A DNA stretch of 64,000 nucleotides from Ruminiclostridium cellobioparum subsp. termitidis CT1112. Its GTDB lineage: Bacteria > Bacillota > Clostridia > Acetivibrionales > DSM-1351. Below the pieces are notes generated by a model. That model worked only from the letters and a program-made list of their open reading frames with translations, was not told the DNA's origin and did not search any database. The stretch covers positions 1 through 64,000 of the forward strand of contig NZ_AORV01000045.1 of NCBI RefSeq assembly GCF_000350485.1. The letters are read 5' to 3'. This document shows positions 8,140 to 16,993 of the stretch, piece after piece. Within the stretch, counting starts at the first letter, position 1. Every line of letters begins with the position of its first letter. Made by a program: the position numbers and the translations under genes.

Positions 8140-9723
8140 CTATTTTTTCAACGTGCTGTTAAAATCCTCATAAGCTGCTGCAAATTCTTTGAATGCCGGC
8201 TTGAGTGCGGGGTCATTTCTCAATGATTCGACATATGCCCTGAATTCATCCATTGACATTCTTCCAGCAACAGTTTTTGTTTCGTTTGCCTTGAATGTAT
8301 TTTCATACTTCGGCCATACCTTTTGCCAGGTTTCAGAAACCAACGTGCCATTACCCCATAAGTCTACCTTACCAACCTCTTCGTAACCCTCAACCGACTT
8401 ACGTCTGGCTTCGTTATATTCTTTTGAACCGGCGGCACTGTCAACCTTGCCATATTTCATATATGCAAGCGGGCCAACGCATTTACTTGAAGTATTTATC
8501 TGGGCGATACCTAATTTATTAAGAACCGGAGTACCATCAACAACATCATGATGTACGCCTTTTATTCCATAGTATGCCAAATCGGTTACTTCCTGGGATG
8601 TTGCATCCTCCATGTACTGAAGGATCCTGAGCATCTTTTCTTCGGACACCTTCTTGCTTATGTAATATCCGCCCGAAACACCTGTGTTAAGCTGAATACC
8701 TGTATCCCCCTTCGGACCTGTGAGTTTAAGTGAAACAATCTCCGGTACAGGATCCTTCTGAACCTTCGCAGATCCCTGCTCCTGTTCCCATATGTTCCAG
8801 ATGCTCATAACATATGCAGCCGCCCTGTTTGAGGTATACATGTTCATACCATCTTCATACTTGGCATTCATATATTCCTTGTCAATTACGCCTCTGCTGT
8901 ACAGATCTCTGCAATATTCCACATAATCAATCCAGCCATCGGTTAAACAAGGATAGTATTGTCCGCCGTCATCATTGTACTGAGGTGTCAGTGCGCCAAA
9001 AGCCACCTGCAGTGAGCCTGGGAGTGCACCGGTTGCAATAAGGCCTACAGTGTCTACCTTACCATTTCCGTCAGCATCGGATTTCACTATTTTTTCAAGA
9101 GCATCTGCAAATTCTGTAGTATTTGTAGGAAGCGGAATTCCCAGTTTATCCAGCCAATCCTTTCTGATGTTCACACCAAGGTCAATTCTTGTACGTGAAC
9201 GTGGAAGTGCATATATTTTGCCTTTAACGGATAAATAGGAATAACAGTTGGCTGCTACATTGTTTTTTAAATTGGGGTATTTGCTAAAATCGCCCAGAGG
9301 TTCGGTAATATCCCAAAATACGCCGTTATCAATTGCGTTAAGGAGCTGCAGGCTTCTGATGTCAGGAACTCCTGAAACCTCAGGTACATCTCCCGATGCC
9401 ACTCTCAGATTAAAAGCAGTATGGAAATCACCGGAATTTACCCATTCGACATTCAGCTTGCTTCGAGTCAGTCTCTGGTATTCAGTCCAGAATTCATTAT
9501 TCATATCCGGTGGATCAGTAAACAGTGGTGCAAGTATATTAATCTCAACAATATCATTCGGGTCTTTCCCATCCGCTGAAGCTGCCGTTTGCGGCTGGGA
9601 CGCTGAAGAAGGGTTTGATTCCCCGGCTGTTTCACCGGAACCTCCGCATGCAGACAACATAAGAGCTATCGCCATACTTATTGGGAGAAACCTGAAGACA
9701 AATCCTTTAAAATTTTTTGACAC
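8140..9723 (-). CDS. Extracellular sugar-binding lipoprotein (LplA/YtcQ-like, CUT1)
   Basis: This is a lipoprotein of about 527 residues with a signal peptide ending in the lipobox LSAC before GGSGE, anchored outside the membrane. It then has the two-lobed fold expected of family 1 solute-binding proteins. The start is GTG 9723, with AAAGGAGGAA eight bases upstream; the longer in-frame ATG start at 9768 lacks an SD. It is the first gene of a lipoprotein-LplB-LplC importer. Its length (over 500) is typical of the LplA/YtcQ group used for oligosaccharides or uronate-type glycans, but the ligand cannot be named. Confidence 0.88.
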   Translation of the reverse strand: MSKNFKGFVFRFLPISMAIALMLSACGGSGETAGESNPSSASQPQTAASADGKDPNDIVEINILAPLFTDPPDMNNEFWTEYQRLTRSKLNVEWVNSGDFHTAFNLRVASGDVPEVSGVPDIRSLQLLNAIDNGVFWDITEPLGDFSKYPNLKNNVAANCYSYLSVKGKIYALPRSRTRIDLGVNIRKDWLDKLGIPLPTNTTEFADALEKIVKSDADGNGKVDTVGLIATGALPGSLQVAFGALTPQYNDDGGQYYPCLTDGWIDYVEYCRDLYSRGVIDKEYMNAKYEDGMNMYTSNRAAAYVMSIWNIWEQEQGSAKVQKDPVPEIVSLKLTGPKGDTGIQLNTGVSGGYYISKKVSEEKMLRILQYMEDATSQEVTDLAYYGIKGVHHDVVDGTPVLNKLGIAQINTSSKCVGPLAYMKYGKVDSAAGSKEYNEARRKSVEGYEEVGKVDLWGNGTLVSETWQKVWPKYENTFKANETKTVAGRMSMDEFRAYVESLRNDPALKPAFKEFAAAYEDFNSTLKK

Positions 9724-9980
9724 TTTTATATTCCTCCTTTGTGTTATTTTAATAGGACACATCAACACGATTTTTTAAAAGCTCCGGATACTCTTATCAT
9801 CTATTGATGAAACCATATTAAATACAATTGATTAACATTTTTGTGCTTTATGCACTATTCGTTAATAGTATTCTATATGAAATTTGTTTAAATCTCACAA
9901 AATTAATAAACTATACGATAACACCGGAAATATCCGGTTCAATTTAAGAAAAACTTAATTCTCCGCCAAATATAATCCGC

Positions 9981-10904
9981 CTACAGGCCATTAATGATTC
10001 TCAAGCTTACTTTTCCCAGCCTCTCAATTTCACTCTTTGAAAGTTCTATTTCAACAGCCTTTATGTTATCCTCCAGGTGCTTTTCGCTTTGGGTTCCCAC
10101 AATTGCCGAAGTAAAGCCTTTCTGGTAAAACAGCCAGCTTATAGCCACTTGTGAAAGGCTGCAGCCTTTCGAATCAGCTATTTCTTTTAATAAATGAATA
10201 ATATCCCATTCCTTTTCAAGATGCTCGGGCAGGAAAAGTCTTTTTTTTCTTCTGAAATCGTCATCCGTGATTACAGCTCCGCCCAGATGAAATTTACCTG
10301 TTAAAATACCCTTTGCAATTGAATTATAGCCGCAGACGCTGATGGAGTTCTCGCAGCAATACTGCATTATGCCGTTTTCAATATCTCTTTGCAGCAGATT
10401 GTATTCCGGTTGTATTAAATCTATACGTGCAAACTTCATAGCCTCCTGCAGCTGTTTCAACGAAAAATTCGAGACCCCTATAGCCCTGATTATGCCCTCG
10501 TCCTTAAGCTTATTGAATTCCGACATAGTTTCCTCTATGGGTATTTCATAACTGGGCCAATGAACATAGTATATGTCCACATAATCCGTCCTCAGCCTTT
10601 TTAAACTGGCCTCCACCGACCTTCTGATATCTGCAGGCCATAAATGTTCCTTATTGACCTTTGTCGCAAAAATACATTCCTTTCTTTTTCCTTCCAGGGC
10701 TTTACCAAGAACCTCCTCAGAATGCCCGCTACCATACATTTCTGCAGTATCAAAGGTTGTTATGCCTTTCTCAAAAGCCTTTTGAAGCACTTTTATGTTG
10801 TCCTCGTCACTGTTGACCTCCCAGGGGCCTCCTCCCAGTTCCATGCATCCAAAGGTTAAAATTGATACATTAAATTCCGTCTTTCCCAGTCTTGCATATT
10901 TCAT
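9981..10904 (-). CDS. Aldo/keto reductase
   Basis: The 307-residue protein is a full-length NADPH-dependent aldo/keto reductase with a TIM barrel. The catalytic tetrad can be seen as D in FDTAEMYG (with Y four residues on), K in ATKV and H in YYVHWPS. GVSNF and the C-terminal cofactor-binding GTQSEKHLEDN are also present. The start is ATG 10904 with GAGGTGATT seven bases upstream; TTG 10910 is in frame but too close to the SD. It stands alone, 257 bp upstream of the sugar-binding lipoprotein gene and in the same direction. Reduction of a sugar-derived aldehyde or ketone is possible; the substrate is unknown. Confidence 0.9.
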   Translation of the reverse strand: MKYARLGKTEFNVSILTFGCMELGGGPWEVNSDEDNIKVLQKAFEKGITTFDTAEMYGSGHSEEVLGKALEGKRKECIFATKVNKEHLWPADIRRSVEASLKRLRTDYVDIYYVHWPSYEIPIEETMSEFNKLKDEGIIRAIGVSNFSLKQLQEAMKFARIDLIQPEYNLLQRDIENGIMQYCCENSISVCGYNSIAKGILTGKFHLGGAVITDDDFRRKKRLFLPEHLEKEWDIIHLLKEIADSKGCSLSQVAISWLFYQKGFTSAIVGTQSEKHLEDNIKAVEIELSKSEIERLGKVSLRIINGL

Positions 10905-11312
10905 ATCCAATCACCTCATCCTTTTGATTAGTGTTAAATTGATTTACACCTTATAAAATATTTGAAACAATTCATTATAGAAGTTATTTATTTTTCTTTT
11001 AACAAATTTGAAAATTATAATAGGATATCACTTTAAAAAGCAGATTAATTGAGTAGTAATTTTATTTTACACCGTAAAAATATAAACCAATCCAAAATTG
11101 ACAATAAGTATTTAAATATGTCTTTCTAACGGCATATTTAAGTTTTCCTTAACTTTTAAATGTCGATATAATATAAAAAGAAATTTGCTTCGCAAATCCG
11201 CTTCACGCCCGCTTAGGTACTCTGCCCATACTACGCAAATTTTCTTGTGTACACATTCAAACGCAGTATTATAAGTACCTCATCACTGTTCCAAGACTTA
11301 TAAATTCCTATA
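10905..11312. other. AT-rich intergenic region with one stem-loop segment
   Basis: No gene is visible. Around 11178-11247 a hairpin can form between AAGAAATTTGC and GCAAATTTTCTT, and the segment 11213-11280 is flanked by AGGTACT and AGTACCT. That loosely recalls the ends of the long palindromic elements elsewhere in the window, but the match is too weak to call a copy. Confidence 0.4.
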
Positions 11313-11487
11313 CTCCAAAAAAATACAACCCCCAATATCAGTCTGGTGAACATCGGCTTCAAGCCTTAATATTCAACGCTTACCTGAAATTGAGAATTGT
11401 ATTTTATTGAATCATTTTTTATTAACTTTTTACTTGAAATATCTCTCTAAAAGTCCCTTGAACCCCGCGCCGTGCCGTGCTTTGTCA
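11313..11487. repeat. Left copy of the ~173-bp direct repeat flanking the restriction-modification pair
   Basis: This segment aligns with 13918-14090 in the same orientation. Long identical blocks include the stretch from GAGAATTGTATTTTATTGAA through the rubrerythrin stop codon region. The middle (about 11340-11385) is diverged, so the duplication is not recent. Similarity ends abruptly on both sides. The repeat covers the last codons of a rubrerythrin gene and about 115 bp downstream of it. Confidence 0.85.
11430..11486 (-). pseudogene. Remnant of a reverse rubrerythrin 3' end
   Basis: Read on the minus strand, this fragment encodes [18 protein letters not shown] followed by a stop. It is almost identical to the C-terminus of the intact reverse rubrerythrin at 14034-14579 (DEARHGAG...). 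No further rubrerythrin similarity continues upstream. It is either a duplicated tail created when the island inserted or the last trace of a tandem paralog. Confidence 0.8.
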
Positions 11488-11632
11488 TGAAACTTCCAAC
11501 GGATTAACAGCTTTATTTCACGGTTTCACCAACTCAGATTTCGTAAATAGTACAAATTTCCCACTGATTTACCACTAAAAATATTTTCCCACACACAAGG
11601 ATTTTTTTCTAAAAGTAAATACACAACGATAC

Positions 11633-12415
11633 TCATCTGTTATTATATTCTATAATCTCCTCAATTGAAATATCGCTTGATTTAGCTAGCATATAATGTT
11701 TTTCGCAGACCTTTTTTACTTCATCATTCTCTATTTGGAACTCAAATATGGCGATTGTATCATTACTCATGAATTGCGCTGCAATAGCTCGGCAAATTAG
11801 ATCCGGGTATTTACATCTACACAGAAGAATATCCTGTTCTATTTGAACAGCTCCTAGTTCATCTGTTCCACCTTTTGCCTGAAGTGGAAATACATATTGA
11901 CGACCTTTTGAGTCAATTCCCACATATATCTCATCTGTCTCAACCTGTCCAACACCTGGAACTGTCGTTCTTAAATGGTTTTGCAAGGAATAACAAGTAA
12001 CACCTGTAAAAATATCTAATAACCTATTATACCTTAATTTGGTTAATAATGCCTGTTCGTCAGAAAGAGCAAATTTCTGAACTATTCCTGGAGTAGCATC
12101 AGGAATTTTAATGGTTATGAGCATTGGATCTGGAATTATTCTAGACACCGTTGTAGCTACAAAAGAGTATTCTGATCTTCCAACATTCTTAATAACCCAT
12201 TCCTTGCCTCCAGGTGCTAACTTTGTTATGCTATCCGGTAAGGCTGTTCGGTATTTAAATGAATATATTATATCTCCCAAATTTTTAGGCAATGTTATCC
12301 CTAATTCTTGTGATGTTGTTTCAAAGTCAACTCTTTTAAAGTCTACTCTTTCAGATCCTTTTATGTAATTTTTTAAGAAAATAGTCTCAACTAATTTGCT
12401 GTACCTATTTTGCAT
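11633..12415 (-). CDS. Probable type II restriction endonuclease (PD-(D/E)XK-like)
   Basis: I do not recognise a named family, but the 260-residue protein follows a DNA methyltransferase gene by 19 bp. Its C-terminal half has a nuclease-like pattern: VETDEIYVG (residues 158-166) followed by VFPLQAKGG, with Q179-x-K181. That fits a D...(D/E/Q)-x-K metal-binding core, as in PD-(D/E)XK endonucleases with Gln in place of the second acidic residue. The start is ATG 12415 with AGGAGG seven bases upstream. Its role as the cognate endonuclease is inferred from position and the motif. An accessory protein of the island is the alternative. Confidence 0.65.
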   Translation of the reverse strand: MQNRYSKLVETIFLKNYIKGSERVDFKRVDFETTSQELGITLPKNLGDIIYSFKYRTALPDSITKLAPGGKEWVIKNVGRSEYSFVATTVSRIIPDPMLITIKIPDATPGIVQKFALSDEQALLTKLRYNRLLDIFTGVTCYSLQNHLRTTVPGVGQVETDEIYVGIDSKGRQYVFPLQAKGGTDELGAVQIEQDILLCRCKYPDLICRAIAAQFMSNDTIAIFEFQIENDEVKKVCEKHYMLAKSSDISIEEIIEYNNR

Positions 12416-12434
12416 AATTAATGCCTCCTGCAAA

Positions 12435-13703
12435 TTAACCTTGCCAATTCATAACCACAACATTTTCATTTATATAATCACCAGTAGATGAGGAAAATCT
12501 TGTTCTAAATAAATCTATACTTTCTATGTTATATCCCAGATCGGAAGCGATATCCGCAATTATTTCACCAGTTTTTATTAAAACCCTAAAATATGAAGCT
12601 TGATCTCCTACAACATATGCTAGCTTTGCGCCTGGACGTAATTTTATTCTTAATTGAGCAAGGTGTTTAGCAATTCCTCCAAAGTATAGTTCTACTACCC
12701 GATGATAATACTTCTCAAATCCAGATGTTTTTCCTAGTTCAATTCTCTTATTTTCAATAGCCTTCGATAACTCAATAACTTTTAAATTATTCTTAATCCA
12801 TGTTTCATCATTATCAGTAATGTAAACATTTCTTGTGTTTGATCTTAGTAAATTTTCCTTACATTGTCTTAAATCGTGTTTATTATTAATAAATCCAAGG
12901 AGTACGGATTCTAAACGAGTTGTCCGAGTATAGTCCTTTTCATTAGGATATGGTGGCGAAGTTATTACAGCATCAATACTATTATCCGAAATACATGATA
13001 CTATATTTCTTGAGTCAGCTAAATGGACTCTAGCTTCAACATGAGTTAACTTCTTGTATTCTTCTATATCTTTTGCAATAGAATAAACCCCGTTGATCCA
13101 ATTTTCTATTACCGGCACATCAATCTTTTTATTCCTGCTTACTCCAACTTCCGGTCCAAAATGCAAATTACTATAAGAATAAACGATTTGTTTGGCTAAA
13201 GCAATGGTTTGGTGGTTGAATACTTCATCACACCGATGTTCTTGCAATTCTTCAATTAAAACTAATGTTTTATGTAAAGGGGCTGCACTAATAGAATTTT
13301 TAATAAGTAAATTATTCTTTTCCGGCTCTAATACTTTTATTCTGTCCCCCAACGATTTCAATTTTTCTTGAGCATAGGCTGCTGTTTTTAAAGAATTGTC
13401 AATTAATACTTTTTCATTTATTGACCAATCTGTTTTTGCAGCTGCTGCTAGCTGAACAATAGGATTTGCTTCGATTCCAATTGAAGGTATACCGAGCTTT
13501 TTACATTCAACAAGTGTTGTGCCCGTTCCGCAAAATGGATCTAATACTGTTTGATTATCAGAAATATTAAATTTATTCAAATACTTTCGCACTAAATGTG
13601 GTGGAAATGATAAAACGAATCGATACCAATCATGTACTGACAAATCTTCTTGATACAAACGATTTAGCTCTATGCCTTCTTTTGATTGTACTGCATATGA
13701 CAA
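12435..13703 (-). CDS. DNA methyltransferase (amino-group, SPPY motif)
   Basis: This is a SAM-dependent DNA amino-methyltransferase. Motif I DPFCGTGTT is at about residues 55-63 and the catalytic TSPPYP (motif IV) at about 248-253. SPPY favours N4-cytosine methylation, though N6-adenine cannot be excluded. Motif I precedes motif IV with an insert of roughly 185 residues, unlike the beta-class order common for such enzymes; the insert may hold target recognition. The start is TTG 13703, nine bases after TGGAGG; ATG 13733 is in frame but has no SD. It lies directly upstream of the probable endonuclease inside the repeat-flanked island and is noticeably AT-rich compared with its neighbours. Confidence 0.85.
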   Translation of the reverse strand: MSYAVQSKEGIELNRLYQEDLSVHDWYRFVLSFPPHLVRKYLNKFNISDNQTVLDPFCGTGTTLVECKKLGIPSIGIEANPIVQLAAAAKTDWSINEKVLIDNSLKTAAYAQEKLKSLGDRIKVLEPEKNNLLIKNSISAAPLHKTLVLIEELQEHRCDEVFNHQTIALAKQIVYSYSNLHFGPEVGVSRNKKIDVPVIENWINGVYSIAKDIEEYKKLTHVEARVHLADSRNIVSCISDNSIDAVITSPPYPNEKDYTRTTRLESVLLGFINNKHDLRQCKENLLRSNTRNVYITDNDETWIKNNLKVIELSKAIENKRIELGKTSGFEKYYHRVVELYFGGIAKHLAQLRIKLRPGAKLAYVVGDQASYFRVLIKTGEIIADIASDLGYNIESIDLFRTRFSSSTGDYINENVVVMNWQG

Positions 13704-13917
13704 TTTTGTAATCCTCCATGTTTTAACCTTCATCTATAGTATAAACTATAATACCTTGTTTTCAAAGATTAAATCGGAACAAGTTTCAAAACGCGTAACT
13801 TTCATTAAAATAAATCTTAGCCGTTCTTTCTGCTTTCCATTAATGAAAAGAGCAAAACAGCCCCTGAGTTCCCATGCTTTTCCCACCAAAATTTGATATA
13901 TGCCAATATATCAAAAA
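13704..13917. other. Leader region of the restriction-modification pair
   Basis: No gene is visible. A perfect 9-bp inverted repeat (TTGATATAT, loop GCCA, ATATATCAA) occupies 13893-13914 and ends four bases before the right direct repeat begins. It could be an operator or a weak terminator for the rubrerythrin gene. No C-protein gene for restriction-modification control is seen. Confidence 0.45.
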
Positions 13918-14090
13918 CTACAAAAAATACAACCCCCAATATCAGTTTCGTGAACTTTGGCTATAAACCTTATCATTCAACGTTTCTCCGACTTTGAGAA
14001 TTGTATTTTATTGAATCATTTTATATTAACTTTTTACTTGAAATATCTCTCTAAAAGTCCCTTGAACCCCGCTCCGTGCCTTGCTTCGTC
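13918..14090. repeat. Right copy of the direct repeat, overlapping the reverse rubrerythrin 3' end
   Basis: This is the partner of 11313-11487. It contains the real stop codon and last 18 codons of the reverse rubrerythrin gene plus about 115 bp downstream. The coding part is better conserved between copies than the middle of the downstream part. Confidence 0.85.
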
Positions 14091-14579
14091 CTTGCACATT
14101 TCGTGAACTGTGTCATGTATGGCATCCAGATTCAACTGTTTTGCTCTTACAGCAAGATCCTTTTTGCCTTTGCATGCCCCGGCTTCGGCTTCGGCTCTGA
14201 GCTGAAGGTTCTTCTTTGTATCGGCGTGAACTACTTCACCCAGCAATTCCGCAAATTTCGCAGCATGTTCAGCCTCTTCCCAGGCAGCCAGCTTGTAGAA
14301 TGCGCCGATTTCGGGATAACCTTCGCGCTCGGCCTGTCTTGCCATGGCAAGATACATACCCACTTCAGTACATTCACCCATAAAGTTGGCTCTCAAGCCT
14401 TCCAGAATTTCAGCATCCACTCCGGCAGCAACACCTATTCTATGCTCATCAGCCCATGCTGCGGAAGTTTCTGTTTGCTCAACGAACTTTTCCTTTGGGG
14501 CCTTACACTGCGGACAGTTGTCCGGTGCCGCATCTCCTGTATGAACATAACCACAAACTGAACAGACAAATTTCTTCAT
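14034..14579 (-). CDS. Reverse rubrerythrin (N-terminal rubredoxin domain)
   Basis: This is a peroxide-reducing non-heme iron protein with inverted domain order. A rubredoxin-type Cys4 iron site (C6, C9, C22, C25) comes first, and a four-helix diiron ferritin-like domain follows with [20 protein letters not shown] and DEARHGAGF supplying Glu/His ligands. In clostridia, reverse rubrerythrins reduce H2O2 (and O2) with electrons from NADH via rubredoxin partners. The start is ATG 14579 with GGAGG upstream; GTG 14585 is in frame but too close. Its 3' end is duplicated at 11430-11486 across the restriction-modification island. Confidence 0.93.
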   Translation of the reverse strand: MKKFVCSVCGYVHTGDAAPDNCPQCKAPKEKFVEQTETSAAWADEHRIGVAAGVDAEILEGLRANFMGECTEVGMYLAMARQAEREGYPEIGAFYKLAAWEEAEHAAKFAELLGEVVHADTKKNLQLRAEAEAGACKGKKDLAVRAKQLNLDAIHDTVHEMCKDEARHGAGFKGLLERYFK

Positions 14580-14779
14580 AGTCACAAATCCTCCATTAAG
14601 TAAATATTATTTAAAATTTTAATTAAGCTTAAGCTTCCTAATGCCGTTCCGGCAACGTTTATATATGTACCCCCTGCTCAAGGAAGCTAAACAATAAAAT
14701 TTTATTTTCCATATTTAACATAATATCAGCTACGATATAAGAACCTGTGATGTAGTATGGTTCAACAAAAAAAGTGATA

Positions 14780-15637
14780 TCAGCAGGGATTGATATGAAC
14801 TACCGCGTCCTTGACACCTTTGATATCCTTGACCCTGAATTTGATCTCAGAGGCTATTTTGTGACTTTCGTTTACAGACATTTCACCGTCTACAGACACC
14901 TTTATAAGCAATATATAACCTGCGCCCACAGGCTTTGCATTTATACTGTCGATGTGATCCACACCGCTGATGCCTTTCACAAGCGCATAGGTATTTGCTT
15001 TAAAAGCAGGGTCAATGTCGGTATCCATTAAAACCTTAAAGGAACTGATGAATATTTTTATGCCGGTATAAAATATCCAGAGAGAGATGCCTATACCCAC
15101 AGCACCATCCACCCAGTTAAAGCCGAAATACCCCATTAAGATGCCAAGCAGTGTTCCCGTTGTTACAAACACATCATTTCTGTGGTCTTCGGAGTTTGCC
15201 AGTACCAATAAATTGTCCAGCACCTTTCCCACACGGTTTGTATAAAGAAAAAGCGAGAGTTTTACTGCTATGGTAACAATGGCCACAGTAATAAGAAACC
15301 ACGAGGTTTCAAAAGCGGCTTTATTGATTATTGAAGACAGGGCACTTCTGAATATGGTAATGGATATGAACATCAGGGACAGGCTTATTATCATGGAGAA
15401 AATATATTCGGCCTTGCCATGCCCATAGGGATGGTCACTGTCTTCCGGCCTGCTTGCAATACTGTTCCCGACCAGAGTCATAACCGACGCAAAAACATCT
15501 CCCGCACTGTTGAAGCCATCTGCTATCATAGCCTGGCTCCTGCTCAGAAAACCGGCAGCCAGCTTGATCGAAAGCAGGAATATATTTGCCGCAATGCCCA
15601 GCACTGCAACCTTTTTGGTTGTTTTAAATCTGTCCAT
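14780..15637 (-). CDS. Cation diffusion facilitator family transporter
   Basis: This 285-residue inner-membrane transporter exports divalent metal ions (Zn, Fe, Mn or Co) by proton antiport. It has about six transmembrane helices. The metal-site signatures are MIADGFNSAGDV in helix 2 and NSEDHRNDV in helix 5, a DHPYGHGKAEYI loop precedes helix 3, and a cytoplasmic C-terminal domain of about 80 residues ends in VKDAVVHINP. The start is ATG 15637 after GGAGGAG. Genes on both sides are unrelated, so the metal cannot be inferred from context. Confidence 0.92.
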   Translation of the reverse strand: MDRFKTTKKVAVLGIAANIFLLSIKLAAGFLSRSQAMIADGFNSAGDVFASVMTLVGNSIASRPEDSDHPYGHGKAEYIFSMIISLSLMFISITIFRSALSSIINKAAFETSWFLITVAIVTIAVKLSLFLYTNRVGKVLDNLLVLANSEDHRNDVFVTTGTLLGILMGYFGFNWVDGAVGIGISLWIFYTGIKIFISSFKVLMDTDIDPAFKANTYALVKGISGVDHIDSINAKPVGAGYILLIKVSVDGEMSVNESHKIASEIKFRVKDIKGVKDAVVHINPC

Positions 15638-15717
15638 CACTCCTCCTGTCCCTCCTTTGTTATATCACAAGGAAATTTATTTTTAAAACTCCGCACATGT
15701 ATCGGATAGATATACCA

Positions 15718-16974
15718 TCAGTACAAAAACTGTGTCAGCAGATGGATGGCCAGACCTGCCAGGCCACCTATAACCGTTCCGTTTATTCTTATATACTGGA
15801 GGTCGGCACCCACCTGAACCTCAAGTTTATCAACCATGTCCCTGGTTTCCCAGCTGTCCATGGTATCATATATGAGTGACCCCACCTTATCGCCATAAAG
15901 CTCTACCATTCCTCCTGCCAGCTCTATGACAGCAGTATTGATGTTTCCTCTCAGGCCGGGATTTGACTCTATACCGTTAACGGCCATATCCAGTACAGTG
16001 CCGACTTTTTTAACCAACCTCTCCTCATCCTGCAAAAACGAATTTTTAAACTCGGACAAAACCTCAACCATTCTCTCAAGCAGACTGCTGAAAACCGGTG
16101 ATTCGATCAGCCGGTTTTTCAGCTGTTCCCCTTTTTCTATCAGTTCTTCATCATTGCGCATATCCTCCAGCAGCTTTGGAAGTGCGGAATTAATGAGCTT
16201 GTTTATGGCGGCATCCTCGTCGTTGTCGAGCGCATCAATTTGTTCCACCAGATAGTCAAGTATCTTCTTGTATATGATATCTCCTATGATAGGCATGGCA
16301 AGTGTCTTGTTAATTCCGCCCAGCACAAGCAGTGTTTTTTCCTTATTGTCCTCGATATATTTATATGTAGCATTGAGCAGTGCCTTGACCAGCGGCTTGT
16401 GATAGCCTCCTTCGGTAACCGGGCCTATAATTGCAGCCAGAGCAGGGTATAGCCTGATTTCCTCTACCTTTTTGTTGATCATAGCGGTCAGATACAGCTT
16501 AAGTTTTGAGTCATCCACAACCGGGTTGATAACACCGGGAAGCCTGGCCGCTATCCCCCGGGATAATTTTTCCCTGTTGGAAGTAATATATTCCGAAACC
16601 TTTGAAGATAATCCAACATTATCAAGTTTGGACCTGATAAGCTCGGGAGTAAAAAAATTTGAAATTACAAAATTGGATAACGCCTTTGCAATTCTCTGTT
16701 TATTATTCTGAATGATGGCGGTGTGCGGTATTATCCTTAAACCAAGAGGATGCCTGAAAAGAGCAACCACCGCAAACCAGTCGGCCAGAGCTCCAACCAT
16801 TGACGCCTCCGCAAAAGCAGTGATGGAAGAGAACAAAAGACCTCTGTCCTCATACCGTTTCATCACTAGAAAAGTAACTGTCATAAATCCCAGCAGTGAA
16901 GTCGAAATAATTCTCATATTTCTAAGCTTTTTTCTAAGTTTTATTTCTTCATTTTTATAATTGTATTTTTCCAT
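15718..16974 (-). CDS. DUF445 family membrane protein
   Basis: The 418-residue protein matches DUF445 (YjiN/YheB-like): two N-terminal transmembrane segments (about 16-60), the motif VGALADWFAVVALFRHPLG, a long helical middle rich in charged residues, and a C-terminal hydrophobic hairpin GTVIGGLAGLAIHLLTQFL. The start is ATG 16974 with GGAG eight bases upstream; a longer in-frame start at 17025 would run into the EngB gene and lacks an SD. It follows engB by 19 bp, likely in one transcript. The molecular function is not established. Confidence 0.88.
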   Translation of the reverse strand: MEKYNYKNEEIKLRKKLRNMRIISTSLLGFMTVTFLVMKRYEDRGLLFSSITAFAEASMVGALADWFAVVALFRHPLGLRIIPHTAIIQNNKQRIAKALSNFVISNFFTPELIRSKLDNVGLSSKVSEYITSNREKLSRGIAARLPGVINPVVDDSKLKLYLTAMINKKVEEIRLYPALAAIIGPVTEGGYHKPLVKALLNATYKYIEDNKEKTLLVLGGINKTLAMPIIGDIIYKKILDYLVEQIDALDNDEDAAINKLINSALPKLLEDMRNDEELIEKGEQLKNRLIESPVFSSLLERMVEVLSEFKNSFLQDEERLVKKVGTVLDMAVNGIESNPGLRGNINTAVIELAGGMVELYGDKVGSLIYDTMDSWETRDMVDKLEVQVGADLQYIRINGTVIGGLAGLAIHLLTQFLY

Positions 16975-16993
16975 ATTCACAGCTCCAAAAAAA

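Noticed and set aside
11171-11290. Sixth copy of the long palindromic element
   Set aside because: Only AGGTACT/AGTACCT ends and a short hairpin are seen; the core motifs are missing.
11313-14090. Insertion sequence or composite transposon carrying the restriction-modification genes
   Set aside because: No transposase or integrase gene and no terminal inverted repeats; the flanking repeats are direct and gene-derived.
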